Assembly (NCBI GenBank): GCA_006538405.1
Contig: BJKQ01000007.1
Span: 2,294,001 to 2,358,000 of the forward strand
Source: Hansfordia pulvinata
Taxonomy: Eukaryota; Ascomycota; Sordariomycetes; Xylariales
Reading direction: 5' to 3'
Length of the DNA stretch: 64,000 nt
The notes under the pieces were generated by a model. The model saw only the letters and a program-made list of their open reading frames with translations. It had not been told where the DNA came from and did no database searches. Numbering within the stretch: the first letter of the stretch is position 1; each line of letters begins with the position of its first letter. The translations under genes and the position numbers were made by a program. Positions 44,773 through 56,346 of the stretch are shown here, one piece after another.

Positions 44773-45630
44773 TCAAGCCTTGGGTGCCTTTCCGGCGAAC
44801 TGCATCCTGCAGAGGCCGCCGACCTGGCCCTGGAACTTCTGCCTCTCCTCCCTGGCCCCCGGGACCTCGGCGGCGGCGGCCCGGATGCTCTCGACCAGGT
44901 CCTCGGCCTCCTGGGCCGTGGCGCGGCGCCCGCCCTTCTTGCGGGCCATGACGACGTCGACGACCATCCCCTTGGCCAGGAAGTCGCGCAGCCGGCGGGT
45001 CTTGTGCGACAGGTCCCCGGGCGCGATGGCCCAGCTGAACTCGAGCTCCTTGCTGTTGGCGCTCTTCTTGCGCTCGCGCTTGGCCACCTCCTGCTGCGCG
45101 CGCTGGGCCGCCTCGAGGTCGACCACGATGCAGATGCCCGCGGGAGGGGAGGATGGGGAGGAGGAGGGGTCCGCGTCCGCGTCCGTCGAGGGCTTGGGGG
45201 GATCCGCGACCAGCTCCAGGCGGTACTTGAGGAGGTCGAGCTCGTTGATCGCGTCGTCGGTCCGCACGACGGGGCCCAGCGCGCCGCTTCCCTCCTCGCG
45301 CACGCGCACAAACTTGTACGGGATCTGCCCGTTCGAGGGCCGGCGGGCCTGGAAGTTCTTGTTGATGCGGCCGAGGCCCCGGGTCGTGGAGAGGAGTCGC
45401 CTTTGGTGGAGGAGCTGGGGGTGGTTTCGGGGGGTGGCCACGGCGGAGGAGGCGGCGGCAGAAGCAGCAGCAGGAGGAGGCGCGCGGGCGAGTAGACGCG
45501 GCGAGGGCGGTGACGGCGGCAGCGCTGATGGGCGGCCGGCGGCGGCTGTCGCGGCGCCGGGGCCCAGCGGCCCGAGGAAGACGTGCCGGAGGGCGCGCGC
45601 CGGGGTGAAGGAGCAACGGAGCGGAGGCAT
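44773..45630 (-). CDS. Mitochondrial translation initiation factor IF-3
   Basis: A mitochondrial protein that prevents premature association of ribosomal subunits and helps proofread the initiator tRNA. One intronless frame of 285 residues. Residues 1-84 form an Arg/Ala/Ser/Pro-rich presequence (LRCSFTPARALRHVF, LLHQRRLLSTTRG) with few acidic residues, a good mitochondrial targeting signal with a possible cleavage after about residue 82. The IF-3 N-domain starts at RINKNFQARRPSNGQIPYKF, with the typical IPYKFVRV block at 103-110; VVDLEAAQRAQQEVAKRERK corresponds to the central basic linker, and KELEFSWAIAPGDLSHKTRRLRDFLAKGMVVDVVMARKKGGR to the C-domain (HD..K..R....L..G..V.V pattern). It is divergent, as mitochondrial IF-3 proteins usually are. 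It shares an 827-bp divergent promoter region with the mitochondrial protease gene IMP1. Confidence 0.85.
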   Translation of the reverse strand: MPPLRCSFTPARALRHVFLGPLGPGAATAAAGRPSALPPSPPSPRLLARAPPPAAASAAASSAVATPRNHPQLLHQRRLLSTTRGLGRINKNFQARRPSNGQIPYKFVRVREEGSGALGPVVRTDDAINELDLLKYRLELVADPPKPSTDADADPSSSPSSPPAGICIVVDLEAAQRAQQEVAKRERKKSANSKELEFSWAIAPGDLSHKTRRLRDFLAKGMVVDVVMARKKGGRRATAQEAEDLVESIRAAAAEVPGAREERQKFQGQVGGLCRMQFAGKAPKA

Positions 45631-46457
45631 GGCGGTGGCAGAGGTTGCGGATCGTGGGGAGATTGGTGCGAAGGAGAGCGAGAAGTTTGAAGCCAGCGAC
45701 TGGTTATGACGTGACGCGACGGCTGGGACTCTAGGTCAATTGATTTTTGTTACGGAGAATTGGCGCGGACGACAGTATCCGGTGCTGTGAGTTTGGCGAG
45801 AAACGGTAGGTGGATTCGAAAGACGGCGGGAGTCGGTGGAAACGGCAGGGTCGCGAGAGACGGCGGGAATAAGAAACCTCGATCCCGCGCCGCCTCTCAT
45901 TCATGCAACACCCTTTTCACGAACGGTAACTTTATGAAACTGGCTCATTGTTGTTAATAAGATTGATAGGGCTTGAATCGTAGAAAGAATAGGTACTCAT
46001 GTGAAGCACTCCAAAGGCGTTACGAGCACTCTCGGTTCTATCTCCATCACCCATATTCCAGGTGGGAGTCCACGTCGGGCCACAGACCGTAAAAAACCCG
46101 GGGCTCTGACGCCGACGGGACCGTCTGCAAATCTCCGTTCCACGCGCGAAACCGCTTCGCTTCCGCCTCCCACCATCACCACGCCCACGCATCGAGACCA
46201 CGCCCGCCACCATCATCATCACAGAACGCCCGTCGCTCTCCGTTGCTAAGGTACACACCACCTCCCACCACCCGCGCGGGAGGGGAGCCGGCAACCCGGA
46301 CAAAGAAAGCCAACCTCCAGGTCCGCGTCGCCCGGTGACGCCGCCATTTCGTGTTCTTCGTGTTCCTCTCGGCCGGAGAAACCAGGGTCATCTGATCGCG
46401 CCGTCTTCACCCCCTCGATCAAGGAAGGAACCACAACTACGAAAAAAAAGCCAAAAA
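45631..46457. promoter_or_regulatory. Divergent promoter region between two mitochondrial genes (mtIF-3 and IMP1)
   Basis: 827 bases separate the start codons of the minus-strand IF-3 gene and the plus-strand IMP1 gene. No other gene was seen. The region includes CCACCATCACCACGCC and CCACCATCATCATCACAG stretches and A-rich sequence next to the IMP1 ATG. Joint control is an inference from position only. Confidence 0.5.
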
Positions 46458-47271
46458 ATGCCCCGCCTCCCCAACACCCTCTTCCACCCCGTCCGCGCGA
46501 CCCTCGCCGCCCTCAAGGCCCTGGCCGCCGCCCACCTCTTCGCCCGCTACGGCTGGGCCACGGCCCACGGCGAGGGCCCTTCCATGCTGCCCACCTTCCC
46601 CGTCTCGGGCGACCAGCAGTTCGTCGTCAGCCGCGCCCACCGGAGGGGAAAGGGCGTGGCCGTGGGAGACTGCGTCGTCTACGCCATCCCCGCCCGGGCC
46701 GCGGGCGAGGAAGGGGTCAAGCGCGTCATCGGCATGCCCGGAGACTACGTCCTCCTCAACTCCCCGGGGGCCCTGGGGCCCGCCGCCCCCGACGGCAGCG
46801 CCGCGGCCAAGGCTGGGCCGGGGGCGGGCGAGGGGCAGGGCGGGAAGAGGGGAAGGGAGTGCGCCAGCATGATGCAGGTGAGTTTTCTTGCTTTCTTTCT
46901 TTCTTTCTTTCCTTTGTTCCTTCTCCGTTCGAGAGACGTGGTGCCGCGGCTCAAGCTAAACCCCCACCCCCTTTCTTCCCTCCCCTCAATCTCCTGCATC
47001 GCCGAGGGGAGACACGACACATCTGGCTGACTTCTAATCTCTTAAAACCCCCCTCCTCCTCTAAGGTCCCGAGGGTCACTGCTATATAGTCGGCGATAAC
47101 CTCCCCGTGTCCCGCGACAGCCGCGATTTCGGGCCTATCCCCTTGGCGCTGATCAAGGGCAAGGTGACGCACACGCTATCTGTCAACGGATGGTGGCCGC
47201 CTGACTGGTTCACTGAGATCCCCAGCGGATTGCACAGGGTCGACCCTTCTGTTCCGCCTCCATCTCATTAA
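46458..47271 (+). CDS. IMP1: Mitochondrial inner membrane protease subunit 1 (one apparent frameshift)
   Basis: A signal peptidase-like serine/lysine protease (family S26) that removes sorting signals from proteins delivered to the intermembrane space. Exons 46458-46877 and 47066-47271; intron 188 bp. The N-terminal helix region (ATLAALKALAAAHLFARYGW) anchors it in the inner membrane. The catalytic serine is in GEGPSMLPTF (Ser42) and the catalytic lysine in GVKRVIGMPGDYV (Lys88); box E is YIVGDNLPVSRDSRDFGPIP, followed by LALIKGKV. A Gly/Ala/Pro-rich insertion of about 30 residues sits between LLNSPG and SMMQ. At the start of exon 2 the run CCC (47068-47070) needs a fourth C so that SMMQ continues as VPEGHCYIVGDN; without it the frame stops at once. 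The corrected length is about 208 residues, slightly longer than typical because of the insertion. Confidence 0.92.
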
Positions 47272-47900
47272 AGGCTGGACGGCCGAGGATGCTTTCGCCG
47301 AGACACGAGCCGGCATCTTGTCATCAGGATATGATTTGACGAGCCTGGCGTTGGGAGCTTTTCAGCATGCAATGGAGTACAAGATCTTTGGAATTCTTCT
47401 GTAAATTGGATTTGGCTGGGATATCACTGTGAGGCGAACAGGGCGAAAGCGCTAATTACATCGGTGTATAAGGGCGGCTTCTCTATCTCGCCGAGACGGC
47501 GAACTCGAGATGGCTCGTCTGCCTGGAGCGCTGCCACTGTACAACAAAGGAAACGTGCTATCCTCCCCAAGGATAACGTGTAAAACAAGACTCAATGCAC
47601 ACACCCCGAAATCTTGACTGACCATCATGCCCAGCTCGGTGATTAAGGCCACAATGGGCATCATGGCGGGACCCTGACACCAAAGTGCCTCTGAGAAAAA
47701 TGCAATACAAATGCCATCCTATATAAATACGCCTTGGAACTCCCGCCGAAGCGCCTTTACCGCACCAGTGCTGATGCGGCCATGAAATGTTGTGGACCTG
47801 CAATTGAGAAGGTTGCAGAGTCGGCAGGTGATGATGTCATGTCGACATCACGATATAATCTGACTTGTAGGCCGAGGTCATCGCCTCTGATACTCACAAA
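47272..47900. other. Convergent intergenic region between IMP1 and VAC8
   Basis: About 630 bases of 3' flanks, less GC-rich than the genes. No coding sequence or RNA gene recognised. A GATGTCATGTCGACATCA imperfect palindrome lies near 47832-47850. Confidence 0.5.
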
Positions 47901-49984
47901 TCAACCCTCGATGTGTGCCTTGGACATGCTTTGGCCAAGCAGCTCGAGGCAGCGCTGAGCGAGGTTGATAACTTCGCCTTCGTCGTCCTCCTCAAACTCG
48001 GCGTCCGACTCAAGCTTGCGGTTTGCAATTTGCTTGATCATCTCAACCACCTCTTCGGACTTCCCAACATGGCCGATCAAGTTCTTATCTTCAGATTCGA
48101 GCAGCTGGAGAAGAGTCCAAATGGCAATGTGCTGAAACGTGGCGTCGCCGCTAGCCAGGAACCTGTTCAGATATCCGTGAATGCCCCCGTTCGGCTCCTG
48201 CCAGTCCTGAACAAAGATGGAATAGTCGCCCACTAAGAAAAGAGTCAGTCGACAGAGGTGGATGATTTTGCGCAGGGGTATCTACCTTTGGAGGACAGGT
48301 TACCAAGGGCTGCGGCACTGTTGCCCTGGACCTCTATGCTTGGGGAGTGCGTCAGAGGAATGAGGACGTCGAAAACGCCCAGGTTCAGAAGATGCGACTT
48401 AAGGTCGTCGGACAGCGCCAGCACAGCAATTGCAGCGGTCATCTCCGACTGGACAGTGACGGGAACGTCCAGTACGAGCTGTTTGCATTTCTGGACGGCG
48501 CCAGCCTCCAGGACGAGCGACTTGTTGCGGTCAGAGCTGGCGGCAAGGTTCCGGAGTGTCGAGATGGCGTGACATTGGATCTCTTCGTTGTCGGTGGTGC
48601 CCAAAAGATCCACGAGAGGCTTCAGGAAATGGGCTTCGATGATCGGGGACTCGTTCAATGGGTGGATGGAAATGTTACGGATGCAGGCGACGGCGGAGAG
48701 GATGAGAGGCAGGTAGGACGACTGCAGAAGGCGAAGCAGGGGACTCAGGCCCTGAGCGCTGACGATCTCGAGCTGATACTTTTCGTCCGAGGCCAAGTTC
48801 CGGAGCGCGAGAGCGGCTTGGCATTGGACCTTAGGCGAAGAAGAATCCATCAAGTTGACGAGCGACTGTACGAGTTTTGTTTCCGATGACGAAAGCTTCC
48901 TCCGGTTGTTCGAGTCGACGGCGATGTTACTTAAAGCAGTGGTACAGTAGTATTGGACGTCGACATCGGGGGAAGAAAGTAGTTGGACAAGGACAGGAAT
49001 GGCACCCGCGTTGACAAGCTGTTGTCGGTTCTCGTCTGAATTCCGGTTAGATCGAAGCGTTGAGTGGGCCGGCAGAGAGCATACCTGAATGCGTCATGTT
49101 GAGGAGAGCTCCTGTAGCATTGCGCTGGACTCTCATGTCTCTTGACTTGGCTAGACGAGTGAGGGGGCCGAGGGCACCCGACTTGGCGATCTTGGCTTTG
49201 TTCTCTTCGTGCGTGGCGAGGTTGGTGATACAGCCCACGGCGTTGCACTGAACCTCGACGTTCGGAGACATCATTTGGCGAATGAGAGGGCTCAGGCCAC
49301 CCAGCTGGACAATGAGAACTTTGTTCTCGGCTGTACGACACTGTCAGCAAGGGGGAAGCTGCCCGACAATCCGCAAAAACTTACTGTTGACCGCAAGATT
49401 TCCCAGAGCTGCGCTGGCAGCTCGCTGCACTTCAATGTCTGGGCTTTGGAGGAGGAACAGAATGGGTTCAAGGGTATCGCGATCGACCTCGCGAACATCT
49501 AGAAGAAGTCAGTAAGAGTGAGACAACCTTGGTCGGGCTTAAGAGGCGCATGGACAGACGGTGCCAGATGTCACAGCCCATCCAAACTAGACGCAGAATG
49601 AACAGTTCAAGGCAACGCACCTCTCTCGGTAATCTCAGCAAAGGTCAAGCTGGCGCTTCGCTGAAGGTCTATATTATCGGAGAAGACGAGAGTGCTCAGA
49701 GCACGAAGGGGCTCGCCGGAGAAGAAGTCGGTTTCGCCGCGCTGTCACGGTGATTAGTCGAATCGGGCATATGCAATGGGAGCCTTGGGAGTCGGAACGT
49801 ACATTTTCGAGGTACTGGAGCAGGTCGGCGACGGCTTCACGTTCGCTGTCGGCCAGTACCGACTCATAGAGGCCATCCTGGGATTTCCCTGTGCAAAACT
49901 CGTTGAGCATTCCGGCGCCGTACACTTTGAGATGCGAGGTCCAAGACAAAGCTTACCTCCGCAGCAGGACTGGCAGACACCCAT
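47901..49984 (-). CDS. VAC8: Vac8, vacuolar armadillo-repeat protein
   Basis: A vacuole-membrane adaptor for vacuole inheritance and fusion, nucleus-vacuole junctions and selective autophagy. Seven exons on the minus strand: 49957-49984, 49803-49888, 49621-49741, 49385-49498, 49085-49330, 48286-49035 and 47901-48232. They sum to 1677 bases, 558 residues, with every phase consistent. The N-terminus [10 protein letters not shown] has the glycine-2 myristoylation site and palmitoylatable Cys4, Cys7 and Cys8. It is followed by [47 protein letters not shown] and a long series of armadillo repeats such as [60 protein letters not shown] and [18 protein letters not shown]. The C-terminal exon ([21 protein letters not shown]) is also typical. 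Exon-intron structure is rich for such a conserved gene. It is fully intact. Confidence 0.97.
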
Positions 49985-52900
49985 GGCGAATTTTAGGGCT
50001 GATCGAGACAAGGGGAATTATTGAAGTCGCCTAAGCCAACTTGCTGATTCGGGAAGCTGGGGGAAGCCGGCCCGGCGCTGAGTCGGTGGCGGTGACAGAC
50101 GGCGTAGCTGCAGAGAAAGCTCGGGCTGGAACAGGCGATTGTGTGCCGAGAAGCGGACGAAAGAGACTGCGATAGAGATCGGAGAAGTGTCGACGAGTAT
50201 GACGAGTGAGTCTGTTGCCCGCTGGGAGACGCACGGCGCGGGACGAAATAGCTGGTGCCGGGGGTCCGAGATGGGCACACAGCGGACGAGATGGAACGAG
50301 ACGAGACGGCGTGCGCAGATGGGGCGGATGCCGCCCAGCCGGAGAGGGTGGGCAACAATGTATCTGCAAGCGGGAGGCGGGTGACGGACGAGAGGACGGA
50401 GCTGGCGATGGCGATGGCAGCTGCAGTGGCGACGGAAGGCAGCGGTGGAAAGGCTGAGATTGAGTGAGAGGGAGGGAGACGGGAGGGAGATGATGACAGT
50501 GGCGATGGCGTGCCGTTGCCTGGGTCGGGTTGTGTGGTTGCGTCGAGAGGATGGGCGGCGACTGAAGGTAGCAGGTTCAGGTTCCAGTCCAGTGGCAAGC
50601 AGCCCGGCCGGGTCGCCAGGGCAGTCAGCGGACGGGGAGACGTTCAGGTACAGTAGGTACTTGTACAACTACCAGCCCAGCAGATACCAGAGGTGGTCGT
50701 GAGGTTTACTAGGGCAGCTGGGTAGCTGGGTGCCGTAAGTACCGGCACAAGCAGCTGAGGGCGGGTGGAGACTCAGAGCATGTGCGGCGGCACGGTGGCC
50801 GAGGCAGCTACGATGGAAGGATTCATTGGATTGGTTGGAGGTCAGTCCAGGTACAGCGCAGCTCAGTGCCGGTACCCACGAGCGCCTCACAGTCCCAAGG
50901 CCAACAGCGTACGGCCCGTCGGAGGTTCACGATGATCGCGGCATTGCTGGGCTGGGGCTGCCCATCTGTATAGGCTCTTCAAGGCTGACAGTCTGCCTCA
51001 TCCATGCTCCTCGTACATTGCCTCGCCCGTACCGGTGTTAGTGCACCTCAAGCCTGATGCGAAGGAACAGACTCCCATTGATCAGGGCTGACCAAGGTCC
51101 GGGGCGGCGGTCCATGCACGTGCAGAGGCCAGACGAGCACAGCAGGCGTGGAATTGCAGCAGCACATTAGGGACGGTCGTGTGCGAAGGGCGCCAGGGTG
51201 GCCCGGGTGAGATGAGACGATGTTTTCAGGGAATGACCAGGTCCGCCGGTGGGCGAGATTATCCACCCCAGCCAGAGTCGCACCAAGTTTGTGGTTTTGA
51301 TTTGAGCCTGTTCGGATGGGCAGCGACCAGAGGCCCCAGCAGTCGGCCTCTAGGAAATCTGCATACACATTGGATGTACGAGAAGTAATGCCGGCCTGGG
51401 ATCTCGGGACATGACATGAGACTTGAGGATGGCTGCCAGATGCATACATTTTGAAGATGTTTAAGCGCATGTACATAGGGACTCGTACCGTTCACGCCTG
51501 TGGCCGCATTCGCAGGGTATCGGCCAAGCACACGGAGTGGGCCGCGAGAGGTGGATGCGGGACGAGTGTGCAGCTCTCTCAAATCGCGCGCACATTGATT
51601 GGTCTTGTTTATCACCAGCTTGGATGAGATACAAATTGTGAAATATGTGCCCTGTTTATTCGCCTGGAGAAAATGCAGCCCCGGGTCGCATAAGCTACAA
51701 GTAGCGGTAATCGTATTGCGGCGGCCTGAGATGGCTCCCTCTTCAGACTACCACTATGTAGTACCCACCTAAGGTACATCAACGTATTCGGGGAGGCAAT
51801 GACAAACTGCGTCGACGAGGCATTCAAGCTCTGACCCTACATACGCGTACATGGACGTTGGGAGAGGACGAGCTGCACGTGCGGGCCAATACACACGGCC
51901 TGGATGAGGAGTGACGGGCAATCTACATGAGAAAAGACTCGTCGGCGCGACCCGTGCAGCGCGTGGTGGGTTAGGTAGATGTCGGTTCTGTTATCATGGA
52001 TGGCCCGGTTGCTAGGAGGGAGGGGCTTGACAACGCCGCTCTTGTTCGTGTGGCTTGTTGATGAGTTGCCCTGGTCAGAGGCGATCCAGATAAGAGACAG
52101 AGACCCGCCCAACAGCCGAAGAAGAACACGCCGATCGGGATCTTGGGGCATCCTGGATTCTGGTCATCTCTCTTCTCTTACCTCTGCGGCGACTTTTTCC
52201 TTCCAACAAGCAAGACAGGGCTGTCCGTTGCGTCTTTTTTTCTTTCTATTGAAGAGGGCCGTTTGCAGCCCAACTTGCAGTTGTACGGGGAGCCAGGATT
52301 GATTGATTCACCATGTGCGTTCTGTAATGCCTGAATGGGACCTCGTACAGGTGATCTCCATGTCTGCCGCACCTCAGCCAGAGGTCGGAGTACCGATACC
52401 TCGAAGAATGGCCTGCTACCCTGGGCCATGTTTCGAATCCGTCTAACCTGACCGGCTTTAGTTCTGGCCGCGCTAGCAGGGGACTGTGGCGGCGGCAGCA
52501 CGCGGGTAGAGGCAGGTGGAGGCAGGTGGGCTGCTGCTCTGACTGCCGGACGCGGTGCTCTGTCGTCACTGGGCTCCGGCGCGCGCAGCCCGGCGTCATC
52601 ATTGGCCGCGTGCCGACCGCGGCCCCCGGGTTTCTCGGGGTAGAGGTACGACGAGTAGGTACCTAGGTACTCGTCTCCATCGTACATCAATCGCTGGTCT
52701 GGTGCTCGTCGGTCGCCAGGCTCCTCGCCCCGGGCTCTGCGATGCTCCGCCGCCACACGATGCGGCGTCTATATTTGTCGAGCCCGATAAACATACCAGC
52801 CGCCTACGAGTGCATACTTTTTTAGTACCTACCTGCCTTCACTACGTCCAGATCTGTGCGCAGCTGGAGGGTGCAGCGCATGAGCAGGCCTTGCAACCTG

Positions 52901-55900
52901 GACCCCGGCCATGGCAGGCGACATTGGATACGAGTGCTTGCACTGGTCTGGGTACTACCTAACTTTGGAGGTCACCTAATAAGGTACTTGGACACGGGCA
53001 GCTATCATTCGAAACACCATCACAGCCTGGTTGTGGTTGGCAGCGAGACCAGGAGACGAACAAAGGCACCGTCAACACACGTGTCCACCAGGGAAGCCGT
53101 GCATGACAAGAATGGTACCGACCCTCGCGGACTGGCGACTGTCATGGGCGCCATCGCGCGCACACGTTCACATTCGTCGGTGGCGCCAAGGAGCTCTTCT
53201 GTTTGGCATGTGGAAGCTGCCCATTCCATCCCCTTCACCAAGACTCACAAATCCCCCGGCCTCTCGAATCCCCCACCCGCGCAGACTCGTGGTTTCGGCC
53301 GTCGTTTGATGCTTCTCGCGTCGCAACGTGGGCAAGGCTCTGCTCCTTCATCCATCGGGCGCCCCGTCCCGCCCGCTCTCGCGATGGACGCTGGATCCCG
53401 CCAGCATCCGCGAACCCACGCACCGTAAAGTATGTCGTCAGGGCCAGTGGAGGTGCGGGTGGTAGGTTAAGTAGCTACCTAGATAAGTACAATGCCTTAG
53501 GAACCTTGGGTCCAGGCACGGAGCAGCCCGTCGTCCGGTGCCGGTCACTATCCCACTCCATCCGGACTGGCTTTGGTCGCGCCGCTGTCACGCACCGCCC
53601 CGTGTCAGCGTGATGCTCATTGATGCTGTGTGCCAGCCTCGGGGGCTTCCTCAACTGGTCGCAACCCTCTTCCGAGACCTTTAGCACACCAACAACTTTT
53701 ACTCCATTTCCTCGGGGCTGCAGAGGGCCGCAAAGGTCGCCAACCATTCGGCCTCGCAATCGTGGCGCCCGACAGTCGCCCACATCCTCGCATTGATACA
53801 ACCCGGGGTGCAAGTAGGGCGGCATAGCGCTTGAGGACACTCAGATAGATCTAAATGGAGCGGATGCATCCACGACGAGGGGGTGAATGTACTCGTATCT
53901 TTGTCCAGGCCCAAACTTCGCGGTAGCTCGCCGTGAGCGACGCCTCTGACAAGCCCGGCTTCCCTTACACGCACGCACTGGCCTGGCTTCGTGCCTCGAC
54001 CCCAACCGCAACCCGCTCACACCAGCCAGCCAGCCAGACAGACCAGCCAGAGGCGTGCTAAGCGCCGGCTGGCCATCTCGACCAGACCTCCGTGGGCGAT
54101 CTTGGCTGTCGCATCGTCTCGAACCAGCTAGTGCCGATGCCCATGCAGCAGGCACCCAGCACACGAACCCTTGGAGATGCCGTTGGGGTTCACCATCAGG
54201 TGGCGCAGGCGTCGATCATGCGACCGCTTTGAGCATGTGAATGCGGCTCACACGCTCGGGGTCCTGATGTAGCATTTGGGGCCGCCCTGGTTGGCGGGAT
54301 GTCTCAAAACCCGTCCTCAAGAGGCAGCACCGCAGACTGACGTTTGCACGTTTTGGATCCGTCTTGCCAGATCATCAGACAAGACGAGCGTGGCCGGGCA
54401 GGAGCAGCAGACGTTGTTGATGCCACCGGCACAAGTGGTTACAGCGAGACTTGAGCACAGCCACCTGCTGCGGATGTGTCCCCCTCTATATCTGCAAAAC
54501 AGTACCCATTTGAAGGGAGGCTGGCCTCGTGGCATCGACTGGAACGGGCACCCATACTCTACTCGTATCTTCTACCAGTATGTCATTTTGCGTGAAGCCA
54601 CCGCGGGTCTTGCGATGCGCGGGTCGACGCCCCGTGCAGGCTCGCTATTGGCGATAGGCGGGCGCACCGAGGCCAGGGTAGTCCCGCGAAGCGCGGTAGG
54701 ACAAGCGTTGAGTCGAGTGTACGGATGGACGACGATGGGGAACAGAGGAGCAATTTCGCGGGCCGTCAACTTTCCAGAGCAAGGGCTCAGCCAGGGTCTT
54801 CATCTTTTCCCAGGGCCCTCGTTGTTTCGGGAAATCGCGGAGGAGGCCATGAGAGTTACGCCTCGGGTTGGCGGGGGAGGGGGACAGGCGCTGCTTGCAA
54901 ACCTGCAGGCTATTTGTAGACTGTCGACCGGTGTTGGCTTTTGCCGCGAGCATCACCTAAAGCGAGGTCCGCGTCTGGTGCATGCCTGTGGTCGAACGCA
55001 CTTTTGCAGCCGGGAGTGCTTTCTTCAGGTTTGCGGGGTGCGATGCGCAAATTGAGGGATCTACCTTCTTCGCAGGCCACGTCTAAGGTCACATGATCTC
55101 GAATTCACGAGTTACTAACGTATCAAATGTCAAGTACCTAAGTGTTCGTTGAATTCCGAAAGCATTTCGGACGGGACGAAGGTATCCTCTGCCTCATGTG
55201 TATTACCTAAGGTACCCGGCCGACGTCAGGCAACTGCGGATCATGGGCACGTAGCCCCGGGAAATGTGAAGTAACTCGCTCGGCCCAAGCCTCCAGGTCT
55301 GCAGGCGGGGAGCCGCGCGGGCAACACGGGGCAGGTGCTGCCGGCTCTCTGCCGTGCATGTACTCACTCGAACGGAGAAACAACCATCAACCATCTGCGT
55401 CCTGCCACTGCCTGTCTGCGTATTTGCTCACCTTGGCCATCGGTTTCCATGATTTTCGCTCATCGCCAACACCAGCACCCACGACCTGCACGCCTCGTAG
55501 AGCCATCGCATCATCATCGTGACTTTGCCCCTCGTTCTCGTGCGCTTCCGGCCCGCTGCAACCCCCGCCCATACCCTCGCTTATCGATTTGCAAGCCCGG
55601 TAGGTGACCGAGTAGTCCGCTGGCAGGTTAGCCGGTGCGGGACATTCGACCAAGGGGCCAGGAACCAACGTCGTCAGTCATCTCCGAATCTTGCATCACC
55701 CGCCGCGGCATCGCTCCCACCATCTCGTGGCCTTGTGCGCCCAGGCGTGGCCAGTCGGCTTCGAGGCTGGGCTGCAGACTTGCAGTTGCACACCCTCGCT
55801 GCCACGCTCACGCCCACGGCCGCGTCCACGTCCACGCCCGCCCACGCACGCACGCCCGCACGCCCACGCCGACTCGCATCCTGGCTGGTGGCACTGGCCC

Positions 55901-56346
55901 AACCAACCCCAGCTGCTGGCCATCGTAGCGTGAGCCCCAAGCCCGACCAGGCATCCGCCGCCACCGAGGGCCCCCTCCCCCGAAAAGTAATTAGCCCAGA
56001 CCGGAACGCAACCGACCTGACCCTGATTATTACTCGGCACTCGCTCAATATACCTACCTGCCTACTGCACTCGAGCAGTCCGTGACGCAGGGCACGCGCA
56101 TACACGCCTCCGACTGGCCCCCCCAGCAACCCGTCAGCCAGACCGCATCACCTTGCACAGGCATTGACACTGGCACCCGACCTCATCTTCATCGCCGCCC
56201 GGGCCAGCCGCAGGCTCACCTAGCCACTCCTGGCCACGTCCACGCGGACTCGGCTCGCAGGACCGCCGGCACACCACGCCAGACCGCCTGGAGGCCGCCA
56301 CCGCCTGCTGCTCGGCAAGCGCAAGCGAGGGTGCACATCGGCAGAC
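49985..56346. other. Long intergenic region between VAC8 and SNF4
   Basis: About 6.4 kb with no recognisable gene. The first roughly 650 bases are probably the VAC8 5' leader and promoter (pyrimidine-rich on the minus strand). Next come unremarkable stretches with a few TACCTAGG/TACTCG oligomers (about 52650-52675, 52820-52835). The last 800 bases are C-rich with CACGCCCGCCCACGCACGCA-type sequence near 55830-55870 and form the likely SNF4 leader. The plus-strand open frame at 54276-55055 has no domain and was not accepted. Confidence 0.45.

Noticed and set aside
44324..45709. Long plus-strand open frame and other minus-strand frames over the IF-3 gene
   Set aside because: Shadows of the IF-3 coding sequence; only the minus-strand frame with IPYKFVRV matches a family.
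54276..55055. 259-codon plus-strand open frame between VAC8 and SNF4
   Set aside because: No convincing start, domain or compositional signal; similar frames arise by chance in this GC-rich DNA.
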